This document shows, in pieces, positions 35,657 through 44,435 of a stretch of 46,029 bases of DNA. The notes beneath the pieces were generated by a model, which did not search any database, had not been told where the DNA came from, and was given only the letters and a program-made list of their open reading frames with translations. How positions within the stretch are numbered: position 1 is the first letter of the stretch; every line of letters begins with the position of its first letter. Location: assembly GCA_947626715.1 (NCBI GenBank), contig CANQTG010000007.1:1-46029 (forward strand), in the 5' to 3' direction. The translations under genes were made by a program, and so were the position numbers. The stretch comes from an uncultured Lachnospiraceae bacterium. GTDB lineage: Bacteria > Bacillota > Clostridia > Lachnospirales > Lachnospiraceae.

Positions 35657-36505
35657 ATGAAACGACTGCTCATTCGTCTTGACGATATTACGCCAGATAT
35701 GGATTGGGGAAAATTTGCGCGGATCCGGGCCATGTTTGAACGGTATGGCGTCAGGCCCATTCTCGGCGTTGTGCCGGATAACCGGGACAAGGCTCTCAGC
35801 GTCGATCGCGCCAAAGAAGATTTCTGGCCGTATGTGCGCGCCCTGCAGGCGGATGGCTGGACGATCGCCCAGCATGGCTATCAGCATCGGTATGCGACAA
35901 AAAGATCCGGCCTGTTGAAGCTGAATAAGGCCAGCGAATTTGCCGGATTGCCATATGAGGCGCAGTATGAGAAAATAAAAAAGGGCAGGGATATTTTACA
36001 AAGGCAGGGATTTGATGTTACAATGTTCATGGCGCCGGGGCATACCTATGACAGAAATACCTTAAAAGCGCTGCGCGGCTTGGGATTTTTATATGTGACG
36101 GACGGATACGCGGACATTCCCTACTATTGGAAAGGGCTGCTGTTCATACCCTGTAGGAGCGCAAGGCCAAAGCTTTCTTCGGGAGTGGATACGCTCTGTA
36201 TCCACTGCAACGAGCTGGAGGAGAGCGATTATCGGGAGCTGGAGGATTTTCTGGAGGCGCACGCTGATTCGCTGATCGGGCTTTCGGAGCTGCTGCAGCA
36301 GTCGTGGTACGCAAGAAGGACCCTGCGGCTCTGTCTTCAGGAGGAAAAAAATCTCCTGCTGCGCCGTATCAGGGCCCGCGCGGCAAAGAGCGGGCGGCTG
36401 CAGCGGTATTTACAGGAAACATACGACGCGGACGCTGCCAGAAAACGGAGGAAACGTCTGCTTGGCCTGCCTAAGCTATTGCTGCCGAAGGGCGGCGGCA
36501 AATAA
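35657..36505 (+). CDS. DUF2334/polysaccharide deacetylase-like protein
   Basis: A 282-residue protein with NodB-like features: RLDDITPDMD near residues 7-16, PILGVVPDNRD, HGYQHRY near 74-80 and FMAPGHTYDRNTL near 129-141, corresponding to the metal-binding Asp, His-x3-His-type and substrate-loop positions. Members remove acetyl groups from polysaccharides or amino sugars. The C-terminal 70 residues are Arg/Lys-rich and helical. The 107-base gap ahead of it is the largest in this half of the window and holds an inverted repeat. With two PIG-L genes it makes three putative deacetylases in the locus. Confidence 0.78.
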   Translation: MKRLLIRLDDITPDMDWGKFARIRAMFERYGVRPILGVVPDNRDKALSVDRAKEDFWPYVRALQADGWTIAQHGYQHRYATKRSGLLKLNKASEFAGLPYEAQYEKIKKGRDILQRQGFDVTMFMAPGHTYDRNTLKALRGLGFLYVTDGYADIPYYWKGLLFIPCRSARPKLSSGVDTLCIHCNELEESDYRELEDFLEAHADSLIGLSELLQQSWYARRTLRLCLQEEKNLLLRRIRARAAKSGRLQRYLQETYDADAARKRRKRLLGLPKLLLPKGGGK

Positions 36506-36544
36506 GCGGCAGGGCGGCCAGAGCGGAACGAATGGGACGATGAG

Positions 36545-38287
36545 ATGGATATTGTCAGAAAGTTAAATGCCGTATTGAACAGATCGCAGAAAAGGCGCGT
36601 GGCGGGGCTGCTGTTTTTGATATTGATCGGCGCGGTGCTGGAAACGCTGGGGGTCTCTATGATACTGCCGATCGTGACGGCGATCGTGGAACCGGATGTG
36701 CTCACGGATAATCCGGCTGCGGTGAAGATCAGCAGCCTGCTTGGGCTTGAGAGTCTGGAGGAATTTGTGATCGCGATGATCGTCGCGCTGATTTTGATCT
36801 TTGTGCTGAAGAATGCCTATCTGCTGTTTATGTATTATGTGCAGCATACCTTTATCTGCAACAATCAGTTTTTGATCTCCCGGGATCTTTTGGAGATCTA
36901 TTTTAACAAACCCTATGAATTTTATCTCAATGCCAATACCTCGGACGTGCTGCGTACGGTATACAGCGATACGACCGGCGTTTTTTCTCTCCTGCTGGAG
37001 TGTATCCAGTTTTTATCGGAATTTATCATTGCGGTATGTCTGGGGCTGGTGCTGCTCGTGATCGATTTTCAGATGATGCTGGTCATGTGTGTGCTCTTAT
37101 TCGGCGTGACGGGACTGACCGCCCTGCTCTTTAAGCCGAAAATGGGACGGATCGGGCAGGAGGCGCGGGTGCGTCAGAGCCGTATGTATAACAGTATCAT
37201 CCAGTCCATCATGGGGATCAAGGACGTAAAGATATTCGCGAAGGAAGCGTCGTTTTTGGAAGAATATGAGAATAACGGCAGAAAATTCTACGATCTTTCC
37301 AGAAACCAGCAGGTGTTTGGCTCCGCGCCGAGACTGCTGATCGAAAGCGTGTGTATCGGCGGGGTGCTGGGTTATCTGGGGGTGATGATCGCGTTAGGGC
37401 GCAGTGTGACCAGTATGTTGCCCCAGCTTACCGCGTTCGCGCTGGCGGCGGTGCGCCTTATGCCCTGCGCGAGCCGTATGAGCACTTATCTTGCCAATAT
37501 CGCTTATTATAAGCCTACGCTGGATTTTGTGTATGAAAATGTGGAAATGCCGCAGAATGCGCGCGGCGGGCAGGATAGGAAAGTATCCCTTTCAGGGAGC
37601 GATGAGAAGCTCCCGTTTGCAAGGGAGATCCGCGTGGAAAACCTCAGCTATCAGTATCCGCATTCGGATAAGAAGATCTTTGACGGCGCGGACATGACGA
37701 TCCCGATCGGGAAATCGGTAGGGATCGTCGGGAAATCAGGAGCGGGAAAGACTACGCTGGTGGATATCATGCTGGGGCTTTTGGACGCCCAAGAGGGGAA
37801 GGTATTCTGCGACGGGACGGACGTATTAAGCAATTATGCGGGCTGGCTGCATAATATCGGCTATATTCCGCAGTCGATCAATCTGATCGACGATACGATA
37901 CGCGCAAATGTGGCGTTTGGCATTCCCAGAGAAAAGGTGGAGGAAACGCGCGTATGGGAGGTGCTGGAAGAGGCGCAGCTTACTTCCTTTGTAAAAGAGC
38001 AGCCGCAGGGGCTGGATACGGAGATCGGGGAGCGCGGGATCCGCATGTCCGGCGGGCAGCGCCAGCGTCTCGGCATTGCCCGGGCGCTCTATCATGACCC
38101 GGAACTGCTGATATTAGACGAGGCGACGTCGGCGCTAGATAATGATACGGAGGCGGCGATCATGGAAGCGATCAACAATTTCCACGGGAGAAAGACGATG
38201 CTGATCATTGCCCACAGGTTAAAAACGATCGAGAACTGTGATATGATATATGCGGTAAGAGACGGCAGGATCGTGCGGGAGAGATAA
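36545..38287 (+). CDS. PglK-like ABC transporter (lipid-linked glycan flippase)
   Basis: A 580-residue half transporter with an N-terminal six-helix membrane domain (LETLGVSMILPIVTAIVEP near 37-55 resembles PglK) and an ATP-binding domain: Walker A GKSGAGKTT at about 396-404, signature MSGGQRQR at 501-508, Walker B LLILDE at about 520-525 and H-loop IIAHRL. PglK flips undecaprenyl-diphosphate-linked oligosaccharides outward as a homodimer. PglF, PglE and PglC relatives are present, so this role fits. The end of a close paralogue opens the window (1-227), so the locus carries two. It is followed two bases later by the next gene. Confidence 0.9.
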   Translation: MDIVRKLNAVLNRSQKRRVAGLLFLILIGAVLETLGVSMILPIVTAIVEPDVLTDNPAAVKISSLLGLESLEEFVIAMIVALILIFVLKNAYLLFMYYVQHTFICNNQFLISRDLLEIYFNKPYEFYLNANTSDVLRTVYSDTTGVFSLLLECIQFLSEFIIAVCLGLVLLVIDFQMMLVMCVLLFGVTGLTALLFKPKMGRIGQEARVRQSRMYNSIIQSIMGIKDVKIFAKEASFLEEYENNGRKFYDLSRNQQVFGSAPRLLIESVCIGGVLGYLGVMIALGRSVTSMLPQLTAFALAAVRLMPCASRMSTYLANIAYYKPTLDFVYENVEMPQNARGGQDRKVSLSGSDEKLPFAREIRVENLSYQYPHSDKKIFDGADMTIPIGKSVGIVGKSGAGKTTLVDIMLGLLDAQEGKVFCDGTDVLSNYAGWLHNIGYIPQSINLIDDTIRANVAFGIPREKVEETRVWEVLEEAQLTSFVKEQPQGLDTEIGERGIRMSGGQRQRLGIARALYHDPELLILDEATSALDNDTEAAIMEAINNFHGRKTMLIIAHRLKTIENCDMIYAVRDGRIVRER

Positions 38288-38288
38288 G

Positions 38289-39824
38289 ATGGGGATTCGT
38301 TTGTTTTTTGAGGGATATGATTCCGTAGACGGATATCAGGAATCTCTGCTGAGGGAGTTAGATGAGAGGGTGCATTTTGACAGGTGCGTCCTGACGAGCC
38401 GCAGCAACGATGGGAAGGACCGCTATGACCCGGAAAAATACGTGGAGATCGATTATGATATGTGCGCCAATGCGCGGTACGAATATCATACGGATATGAA
38501 CGCGCTGCTGCCGCTGTCAAGAGAGCTGCTTACGGCGATGGAGCCGTATGAGCCGACGGCCGTAAAAATGCTCTGCCGTATCACGGAGATTGATATCTTT
38601 ACTTATGAAGAGGCAAAGCGGTTTTATCTGCACCATCTGCGCTTTTGGAACGACGTATTTGAAAAAAACAAGGTCAATTTTGTGTTTTTGACGGGAATTC
38701 CGCACCATACGCATGATTATATCATCTATGCCATGACCCGGATCAAAAAGATACCGATGTGCATTCTGGCGCCCACGCACCTGCCGCATTGGTGTTTTGT
38801 GGCGAACGATCTGTACCGTCTGTACGAACGGCTGGACTTAGCCTATGCAAAGTGGGAGGACAATACGGAGCCCGTTATCCTGCCGCCAGACGTAGAGACG
38901 TATTATCAGGCCCTGCTTAGGGAGAATAAGCTCCAGAAAATGCAGGTCCTGCTGGGATCGGGCAGCCGGAAGGAACATGCCAGAAAAGAAAAACGGCAGA
39001 TCTTGGGCTATGTGATGAGGGATAAGATCTGGAGGCGGCAGCTTTCTAGGATCAAGCACGGCATTGCCGATTCCGTTCGCAGCGGCTCGCTCTCCCCGTG
39101 GAAGGAGAGCGTTTCATGGATGCGAAAGGACGCGTACTGCATTCATAAAGTCCGGCATAAGCTCAAAAACTGCCTGTCGATCGAAGCGTATGAGAAAATG
39201 GCCGTTATGCCCGATCCAGAGAAGGACAGATTTGTCCTCTTTTTGCTGCACCTACAGCCCGAGGCGACGACCCTGCCGCAGGCGGGCGTGTTCGTGGAAC
39301 AGGAATTGTGCGTGCAGCTTCTTGCAAAGGTGTTAAAAGAATACGGGATCAAACTGTATGTAAAGGAGCATTTCGTACAGCCCTATCATACGAAGTATTT
39401 CTACGAGGATCTGGCTCATACGGAAAATGTAGTGCTGGTCAGCAGCGAGGCGGAATCGGTCGATCTTCTGGAAAAATGCGTAGCGGCTGCGACGCCCGCC
39501 GGCACGGTCACGCTGGAAGCGATCGCCAATGGAAAACCCGTATTCGTATTCGGGCACGGCGGTTTTGAGCATGGGCCGGGGATCTATCAGGTGGGAAACG
39601 AAGCGCAGTGCCGGGCGGCGGTCGAAGCGATATTAAAAGACGGCGCGGTGGATGCGCAGAAGGTAAGGAATTATTTCAAAGCCTTTGTGGAAAGCGCGGT
39701 GAGCGTGCACCTGCCGGCGGATGGGAGCGATCCGGCCAGCGTGGAAAGGAGCAGAGAAAAGCTGCTTACGCTCGCGGCCGAGGAGATCGGGAAGGCGTCT
39801 GTCCAACAGGCGCAGGAGAGATAG
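38289..39824 (+). CDS. KpsC/KpsS-like capsule glycosyltransferase candidate
   Basis: A 511-residue soluble protein. Its C-terminal half reads FVLFLLHLQPEATTLPQAG, FVEQELCVQLLAKVLKEYGIKLYVKEH and TPAGTVTLEAIANGKPVFVFG, a pattern shared with KpsC/KpsS-type capsule synthesis proteins (GT99/GT107), which use CMP-Kdo. The N-terminal 230 residues, with FLTGIPHHTHDYIIYAM, are less recognisable. Kdo and nonulosonic acids are both CMP-activated alpha-keto acids, and this gene directly precedes a CMP-nonulosonate pathway, so it may transfer that sugar. This is inference; family placement is moderate. Confidence 0.68.
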   Translation: MGIRLFFEGYDSVDGYQESLLRELDERVHFDRCVLTSRSNDGKDRYDPEKYVEIDYDMCANARYEYHTDMNALLPLSRELLTAMEPYEPTAVKMLCRITEIDIFTYEEAKRFYLHHLRFWNDVFEKNKVNFVFLTGIPHHTHDYIIYAMTRIKKIPMCILAPTHLPHWCFVANDLYRLYERLDLAYAKWEDNTEPVILPPDVETYYQALLRENKLQKMQVLLGSGSRKEHARKEKRQILGYVMRDKIWRRQLSRIKHGIADSVRSGSLSPWKESVSWMRKDAYCIHKVRHKLKNCLSIEAYEKMAVMPDPEKDRFVLFLLHLQPEATTLPQAGVFVEQELCVQLLAKVLKEYGIKLYVKEHFVQPYHTKYFYEDLAHTENVVLVSSEAESVDLLEKCVAAATPAGTVTLEAIANGKPVFVFGHGGFEHGPGIYQVGNEAQCRAAVEAILKDGAVDAQKVRNYFKAFVESAVSVHLPADGSDPASVERSREKLLTLAAEEIGKASVQQAQER

Positions 39825-39850
39825 AACGAGAAGGCAAAAGAGGAAGAGAT

Positions 39851-40831
39851 ATGAAAAAAGTATTGGTAACGGGGGCGGACGGCTTTATCGGCAGCCATCT
39901 GACGGAGCTTTTACTGGAAAAGGGCTTCGAGGTCAGAGCCTTTACGTATTATAATTCGTTTAATACATGGGGCTGGCTGGAGAGCCTTCCCAAAGAGAAA
40001 TTGCGGGAGCTGGAGATCTTTGCGGGAGATATCCGCGATCCGAACGGGGTGCGGGAAGCGATGAAGGGCGTGGACGGCGTGTTCCATCTGGCCGCGCTGA
40101 TCGCGATCCCGTTCAGTTATCATTCGCCGGATTCCTATGTGGATACCAATATCAAAGGGACGCTGAACATACTGCAGGCGGCGCGCGATCTGGAGCCGGA
40201 GCGCGTGCTGATCACTTCTACGTCGGAAGTATACGGGACAGCGCAGTATGTGCCGATCGATGAAAAGCACCCCTATCAGGGGCAGTCGCCGTATTCCGCG
40301 ACCAAGATCGGCGCGGACAGGCTGGCGGAGAGCTTTTACCGCAGCTTCGATCTCCCCGTGACGATCGTCCGCCCCTTTAATACCTACGGGCCGAGACAGT
40401 CCGCGCGGGCCGTGATCCCGACAGTCGTCTCGCAGCTCCTTGCGGGAAAGACAGAGATCCGGCTGGGCTCGCTTACGCCGACAAGGGATTTTAACTATGT
40501 GAAGGATACGGCGAACGGCTTTTATGAGATCGCGGTCTGCGATCAGGCGGTCGGAGAGGAGATCAATATCGCGACGCAGCGCGAGATCAGTATCGGCGAG
40601 CTGGCGCGGGAGCTGATCCGCCAGATCAATCCAAAGGCCGGGATCGTATGCGAAGCGCAGCGCACGCGGCCGGAAAAGAGTGAAGTGAACCGGCTGCTTG
40701 GCTGTAATGAAAAGATACGGCGGCTGACCGGCTGGGAGCCTAAGTATACGCTGGAAGAGGGGCTGTCGGAGACGATCGCGTGGATCCGGGAGCATATGGA
40801 CATATACAAGACGGATATCTATAATCTGTAG
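39851..40831 (+). CDS. legB: LegB-like nucleotide-GlcNAc 4,6-dehydratase
   Basis: A 326-residue SDR enzyme: GADGFIGS at 8-15 binds NAD(P), HLAALIAIPFSYHSP and TSTSEVYGTAQ follow, and PYSATKIGADRLAESFY gives the Tyr and Lys. These match LegB, which dehydrates a nucleotide-linked GlcNAc (GDP-linked in C. jejuni) as the first dedicated legionaminic acid step. AGGAAGAG precedes ATG 39851; the frame is open further upstream but overlaps the preceding gene. The PtmE-type guanylyltransferase next door supports a GDP-sugar substrate. Confidence 0.84.
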   Translation: MKKVLVTGADGFIGSHLTELLLEKGFEVRAFTYYNSFNTWGWLESLPKEKLRELEIFAGDIRDPNGVREAMKGVDGVFHLAALIAIPFSYHSPDSYVDTNIKGTLNILQAARDLEPERVLITSTSEVYGTAQYVPIDEKHPYQGQSPYSATKIGADRLAESFYRSFDLPVTIVRPFNTYGPRQSARAVIPTVVSQLLAGKTEIRLGSLTPTRDFNYVKDTANGFYEIAVCDQAVGEEINIATQREISIGELARELIRQINPKAGIVCEAQRTRPEKSEVNRLLGCNEKIRRLTGWEPKYTLEEGLSETIAWIREHMDIYKTDIYNL

Positions 40832-40912
40832 TACGGGTTACGTCTCTGATAAGGATTGCGCGGCAGGGCGGGGACGGCGTCGCGGCCATACGCTGCGCCG
40901 TGGGAGAGAACG

Positions 40913-42013
40913 ATGAACGAAAAGACGGAAAGACTGTGCATTCCCCCGGAATATTCCGTGCTGGAAGCGATCAAGGTATTGGATGAAACGCATGAGCGGA
41001 TCGTCCTGATCGTGCAGGACGGGATACTGCAGGGGGTGCTGACGGACAGCGACGTCCGCAAATGGATATTAAAGAGCGGCGATATGGCCGAAAAGGTGAC
41101 CGCAGTGATGACGAAAAAGCCTATCTGCATTTTGGAAGGCGAAGACTCCCATGCCATGACGCTGATGGAGCGGCATGGCATCGACGCGATACCGGTTACG
41201 GACAAAGGCGGAAGGCTGCTCGATCTGCTGTTTCGCTATGAAACGCCGGAAAAAAAGAAGCGCGGGGGCGCGCCGCTGACCTCCCCGGTCGTCATCATGG
41301 CCGGCGGCAGGGGGACGAGGCTGCTGCCGTATACGCAGGTGCTTCCAAAGCCGCTTCTGCCGATCGGGAACGCCACGATATTGGAGCGGGTCATCGCGTC
41401 TTTCCGGGAGGCGGGCTGCGCGAGCTTTTATGTTTCCGTCCATTATAAAAAGAACCTGATCAAGGCTTATTTTCAGGACATGCACCCGGATTATGAGCTG
41501 AAATATGTGGAGGAAGAGGATTTTCTGGGAACGGCGGGCAGCCTGTATCTGGTAAAGGATAAGATCAGGGAGCCGTTTTTTGTGAGCAACTGCGATATCC
41601 TCTTAGATGTGGATTACAGGAAGGTCATGCGTTTCCATAGAGAGCAGGAGAACGTCATTACGCTGATCACGTCGTTAAAAAATTATACGATCCCTTACGG
41701 CGTGGTGAATATCGGTCAGGAGGGATTGGTGGAGAGCCTTTCGGAGAAACCGGAGATGAGCTTTCTGGTCAATACGGGCGTATATGTTTTAAACCCCTGC
41801 GTGCTTGACTTGATCCCCCCAGAGAAGTTTATGCATATCACGGAGCTGATACGGCTCTGTCTGGAACGCGGAGAAAAGGTGGGCTTTTATCCGATCACGG
41901 AAAGCGCGTGGGAGGATATGGGGGAACCGGAATCCATGACCAATATGATGAAAAACCATATGGAAGCGCGGGAAGAAAAGGAAGCGGATAGAAAGGAAAG
42001 AAGCAATGTATAA
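40913..42013 (+). CDS. ptmE: PtmE-like CBS-domain sugar-phosphate nucleotidyltransferase
   Basis: A 366-residue fusion of two CBS motifs (about 5-120, for example GVLTDSDVRKWIL and MERHGIDAIPVTDKGG) and a nucleotidyltransferase domain with MAGGRGTRLLPYTQVLPKPLLPIG from about 130, then GTAGSLYLVKD and NCDILLDVDY. This layout is that of PtmE, the glucosamine-1-phosphate guanylyltransferase that opens the GDP-linked legionaminic acid route of Campylobacter. GGGAGAG lies before ATG 40913. The 81-base gap upstream has no clear promoter. Overlaps the aminotransferase gene by eight bases. Confidence 0.85.
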   Translation: MNEKTERLCIPPEYSVLEAIKVLDETHERIVLIVQDGILQGVLTDSDVRKWILKSGDMAEKVTAVMTKKPICILEGEDSHAMTLMERHGIDAIPVTDKGGRLLDLLFRYETPEKKKRGGAPLTSPVVIMAGGRGTRLLPYTQVLPKPLLPIGNATILERVIASFREAGCASFYVSVHYKKNLIKAYFQDMHPDYELKYVEEEDFLGTAGSLYLVKDKIREPFFVSNCDILLDVDYRKVMRFHREQENVITLITSLKNYTIPYGVVNIGQEGLVESLSEKPEMSFLVNTGVYVLNPCVLDLIPPEKFMHITELIRLCLERGEKVGFYPITESAWEDMGEPESMTNMMKNHMEAREEKEADRKERSNV

Positions 42014-43148
42014 GATACCTTTGTTTGATCTAAATTACGATGAAAGAGAACAGAAGGCCGTGGCGGAAACGCTCGCTTCAAAGTGGATCTCCAGCGGCCC
42101 CAAGTGTATGGAGCTGGAAGAGATATTCAAAAAGGAGCTGGATATTCCGTATGCACATGCGGTCGCGAATTGTACGGCGGCGCTGCATTTGGCAATGTGC
42201 GGATTGGGGATCGGCGAAGGCGATGAGGTCATAGTGCCTTCCCTTACCTTTGTAGCGACGGTCAATGCGGTCCGTTATGTGGGAGCCAAACCGGTATTCT
42301 GCGATATTACAGGGCCGGACGATCTGACGATATCGCCGGATGGGATCAGGAAGCTGATCACTGAGAAGACAAAAGCTATCGTTGTCATGCATTATGGCGG
42401 CTTTGCCTGCCATATGGATGAGATCGTGGATATCGCGCAAAAGCGCCATCTATATATCATAGAGGATGCCTGCCACGGGCCTCTTTCTGAGTATCACGGG
42501 AAAAAGCTTGGGACGATAGGTGACGCGGGGTGTTTTAGCTTCTTCTCCAATAAAAACATCTCCACAGGAGAAGGAGGGCTTATCGTTACAAAGCGGGAAG
42601 AAGTGAGCGAACGGATCAGACTGCTGTGTTCCCACGGTATGACGACAATGTCATACGAACGTGCGAAAGGGCATAGTACCTCCTATGACGTGGTGGCGCT
42701 TGGATATAATTATCGGCTGGATGATATACGCGCGGCATTGGGGATCGTGCAGATGGGAAAGCTGCGGGCAGATCTGGAGAGAAGGAAAGCGGTCAGGAAA
42801 CTGTATCTGGAGAAATTGGGCGGCGTAAAGCGTTTGATACTGCCGTTTTATGCCTGCGGCGAGTTTTCGTCCAATTATATCATGCCTACCGTGCTGGCGG
42901 ATACCGGCGCAGACGCGGCCGTGCGGGATGAGATAAGGAAACGCTTACAGGAAGAGGGGATCCAGACCAGCGTCCATTATCCGGCGGTACATAGATTTTC
43001 TATCTATAAAGACGCGGGGAGGGGAGATCTGAGCCGGACAGAGTATGCGGCAGACCATGAGATCACGCTGCCTATGTATGCGAGCCTGTCGGACGATCAG
43101 GTTTCCTATATCTGCGATATGTACAAAAGGATCTTAGAGGAAGTTTAA
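42006..43148 (+). CDS. legC: LegC-like sugar aminotransferase (DegT family)
   Basis: A 380-residue PLP enzyme: PLFDLNYDEREQKAVAETL at the start, ANCTAALHLAMCGLG, IIEDACHGPLSEY and SFFSNKNISTGEGG with the PLP lysine. It should aminate C4 of the LegB product. Position between ptmE and a formyltransferase-like gene supports a legionaminic-type assignment, though the sequence alone fits any DegT sugar aminotransferase. Start 42006 overlaps ptmE; the next gene starts one base after its stop. Confidence 0.82.
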   Translation: MYKIPLFDLNYDEREQKAVAETLASKWISSGPKCMELEEIFKKELDIPYAHAVANCTAALHLAMCGLGIGEGDEVIVPSLTFVATVNAVRYVGAKPVFCDITGPDDLTISPDGIRKLITEKTKAIVVMHYGGFACHMDEIVDIAQKRHLYIIEDACHGPLSEYHGKKLGTIGDAGCFSFFSNKNISTGEGGLIVTKREEVSERIRLLCSHGMTTMSYERAKGHSTSYDVVALGYNYRLDDIRAALGIVQMGKLRADLERRKAVRKLYLEKLGGVKRLILPFYACGEFSSNYIMPTVLADTGADAAVRDEIRKRLQEEGIQTSVHYPAVHRFSIYKDAGRGDLSRTEYAADHEITLPMYASLSDDQVSYICDMYKRILEEV

Positions 43149-43802
43149 ATGGATGTAACAATTCTGGTAGACGACAAAAAGAGCTGGTTTGTTCCTTATG
43201 CAGAAAAGCTGAGGCGGGAATTGGAGAAATGCGGGATCTTGGCGAAGCTGATACATGATCAGAAGGACGCGGAGGGCGGAGACATCAGTTTTCTGCTTAG
43301 CTGTACGAAGATCGTTGGGAAAAGCTTTCTGGGGCGGTATTTACATAATATCGTCGTACACGCCAGTGATCTGCCGGCAGGGAAGGGCTTTACGCCGCTG
43401 AAATGGCAGATACTGGAAGGGCGGGAAGAGATTGTTTTAACTTTGTTTGAAGCCGTGGAAGCGGTGGACGCCGGACCGTATTATCAAAAAGAAAAGCTGA
43501 GATTTGAGGGAACGGAGCTTTTAGATGAGCTGCAGGAGAAAATGGCTGAAAAGATCGTCGCGATGTGCCTATCCTATGCAAAAGCGCCGGATGCGTTTCC
43601 CGCAATGCCGCAGAGTGGGAAAGAAAGCTTTTATGCCAGACCCACCAGAGAGGACGATCGGCTGGACATCGACAAAACGATCCGAGAGCAGTTCGATCAT
43701 CTGCGTATTGCCGATAATGAACGATTCCCGGTGTGGTTTTCATATCGGGGAAAGACTTATTATCTGAAAATATATCGGAAGGATAGGGAGGAACAGGAAT
43801 GA
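43149..43802 (+). CDS. Sugar formyltransferase-like protein
   Basis: A 217-residue member of the Fmt/ArnA-type formyltransferase superfamily, shorter than methionyl-tRNA formyltransferase (about 310). NIVVHASDLPAGKGFTPLKW (68-87) holds H71 and the LPxxxG loop, and AVDAGPYY (105-112) has D107. The Asn usually two residues before the His is Val70-region sequence (VVH). The C-terminus, with FYARPTREDDRLDIDK, resembles the tail of sugar N-formyltransferases. It stands where LegH acetyltransferase would be expected, so N-formylation of the new 4-amine (future C7) is proposed. The next gene overlaps by ATGA and is a PIG-L deacetylase. Confidence 0.78.
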   Translation: MDVTILVDDKKSWFVPYAEKLRRELEKCGILAKLIHDQKDAEGGDISFLLSCTKIVGKSFLGRYLHNIVVHASDLPAGKGFTPLKWQILEGREEIVLTLFEAVEAVDAGPYYQKEKLRFEGTELLDELQEKMAEKIVAMCLSYAKAPDAFPAMPQSGKESFYARPTREDDRLDIDKTIREQFDHLRIADNERFPVWFSYRGKTYYLKIYRKDREEQE

Positions 43803-44425
43803 ATGTGCTTGCAGTGGGCGCCCACTTTGACGACATTGAGCTTGGCTGTTCAGGCGCTTTGGCCAAGCATGTAAAATGCGGCGATCAGGTCACGATCTAT
43901 GTGGCGACCAATTCTGAATATTCCAATGGAGAGGGAAAGCTGATACGGAGCGGGGATACGGCGAGAAAAGAAGGCGAGGAAGCGGCGGCGGTCATAGGAG
44001 CCGAGCTGATCTGCGGCAAATGCCCTTCTCTGTTTCTGGAATTTGAGGAGAAAACCAATATTGAATTGATCAAGCTTATAGAGGAGAGACAGATCGATCT
44101 GCTCTATACGCATTGGAAGGACGATATCCAGCACGATCACATCAATTTGGCGAAAGCGTCGATCCATGCGGGCAGGCATGTGCCGAGGATCCTGATGTAC
44201 CGCAGCAACTGGTATCTATCGGATGGGAATTTTAAGGCAAATTATTTTGTCGATATCTCGGAGACTTGGGAGATAAAAGAGAAGGCGATTCTGGCGCATC
44301 AGTCGGAGTATGGGAGAGTCGGCGGGAAATGGCTGGATTTTTTTAAGCGGCAGGCTCAGAATAACGGACTGATCGCAGGCGTTGCATATGCCGAGAGCTT
44401 TGAAGTGGTCAAGTGGCTGGCGTAG
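43799..44425 (+). CDS. PIG-L/LmbE family deacetylase in the Leg-like cluster
   Basis: A 208-residue zinc deacetylase with AHFDDIE at residues 8-14 (the family AHPDDxE with Phe for Pro) and a second motif YTHWKDDIQHDHINLAKA near 100-117. It should remove an N-acetyl from a hexosamine-derived intermediate. Start overlaps the formyltransferase stop, so the two are probably made together, exactly as the corresponding pair in the Pse cluster is adjacent. The two PIG-L proteins differ clearly in sequence, so they are not a recent copy of each other. Confidence 0.85.
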   Translation: MNVLAVGAHFDDIELGCSGALAKHVKCGDQVTIYVATNSEYSNGEGKLIRSGDTARKEGEEAAAVIGAELICGKCPSLFLEFEEKTNIELIKLIEERQIDLLYTHWKDDIQHDHINLAKASIHAGRHVPRILMYRSNWYLSDGNFKANYFVDISETWEIKEKAILAHQSEYGRVGGKWLDFFKRQAQNNGLIAGVAYAESFEVVKWLA

Positions 44426-44435
44426 GGAGGGCAAG

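Noticed and set aside
43149-43802. Housekeeping methionyl-tRNA formyltransferase
   Set aside because: It is about 100 residues shorter than Fmt, the Asn before the catalytic His is missing, and it is embedded in a sugar pathway.
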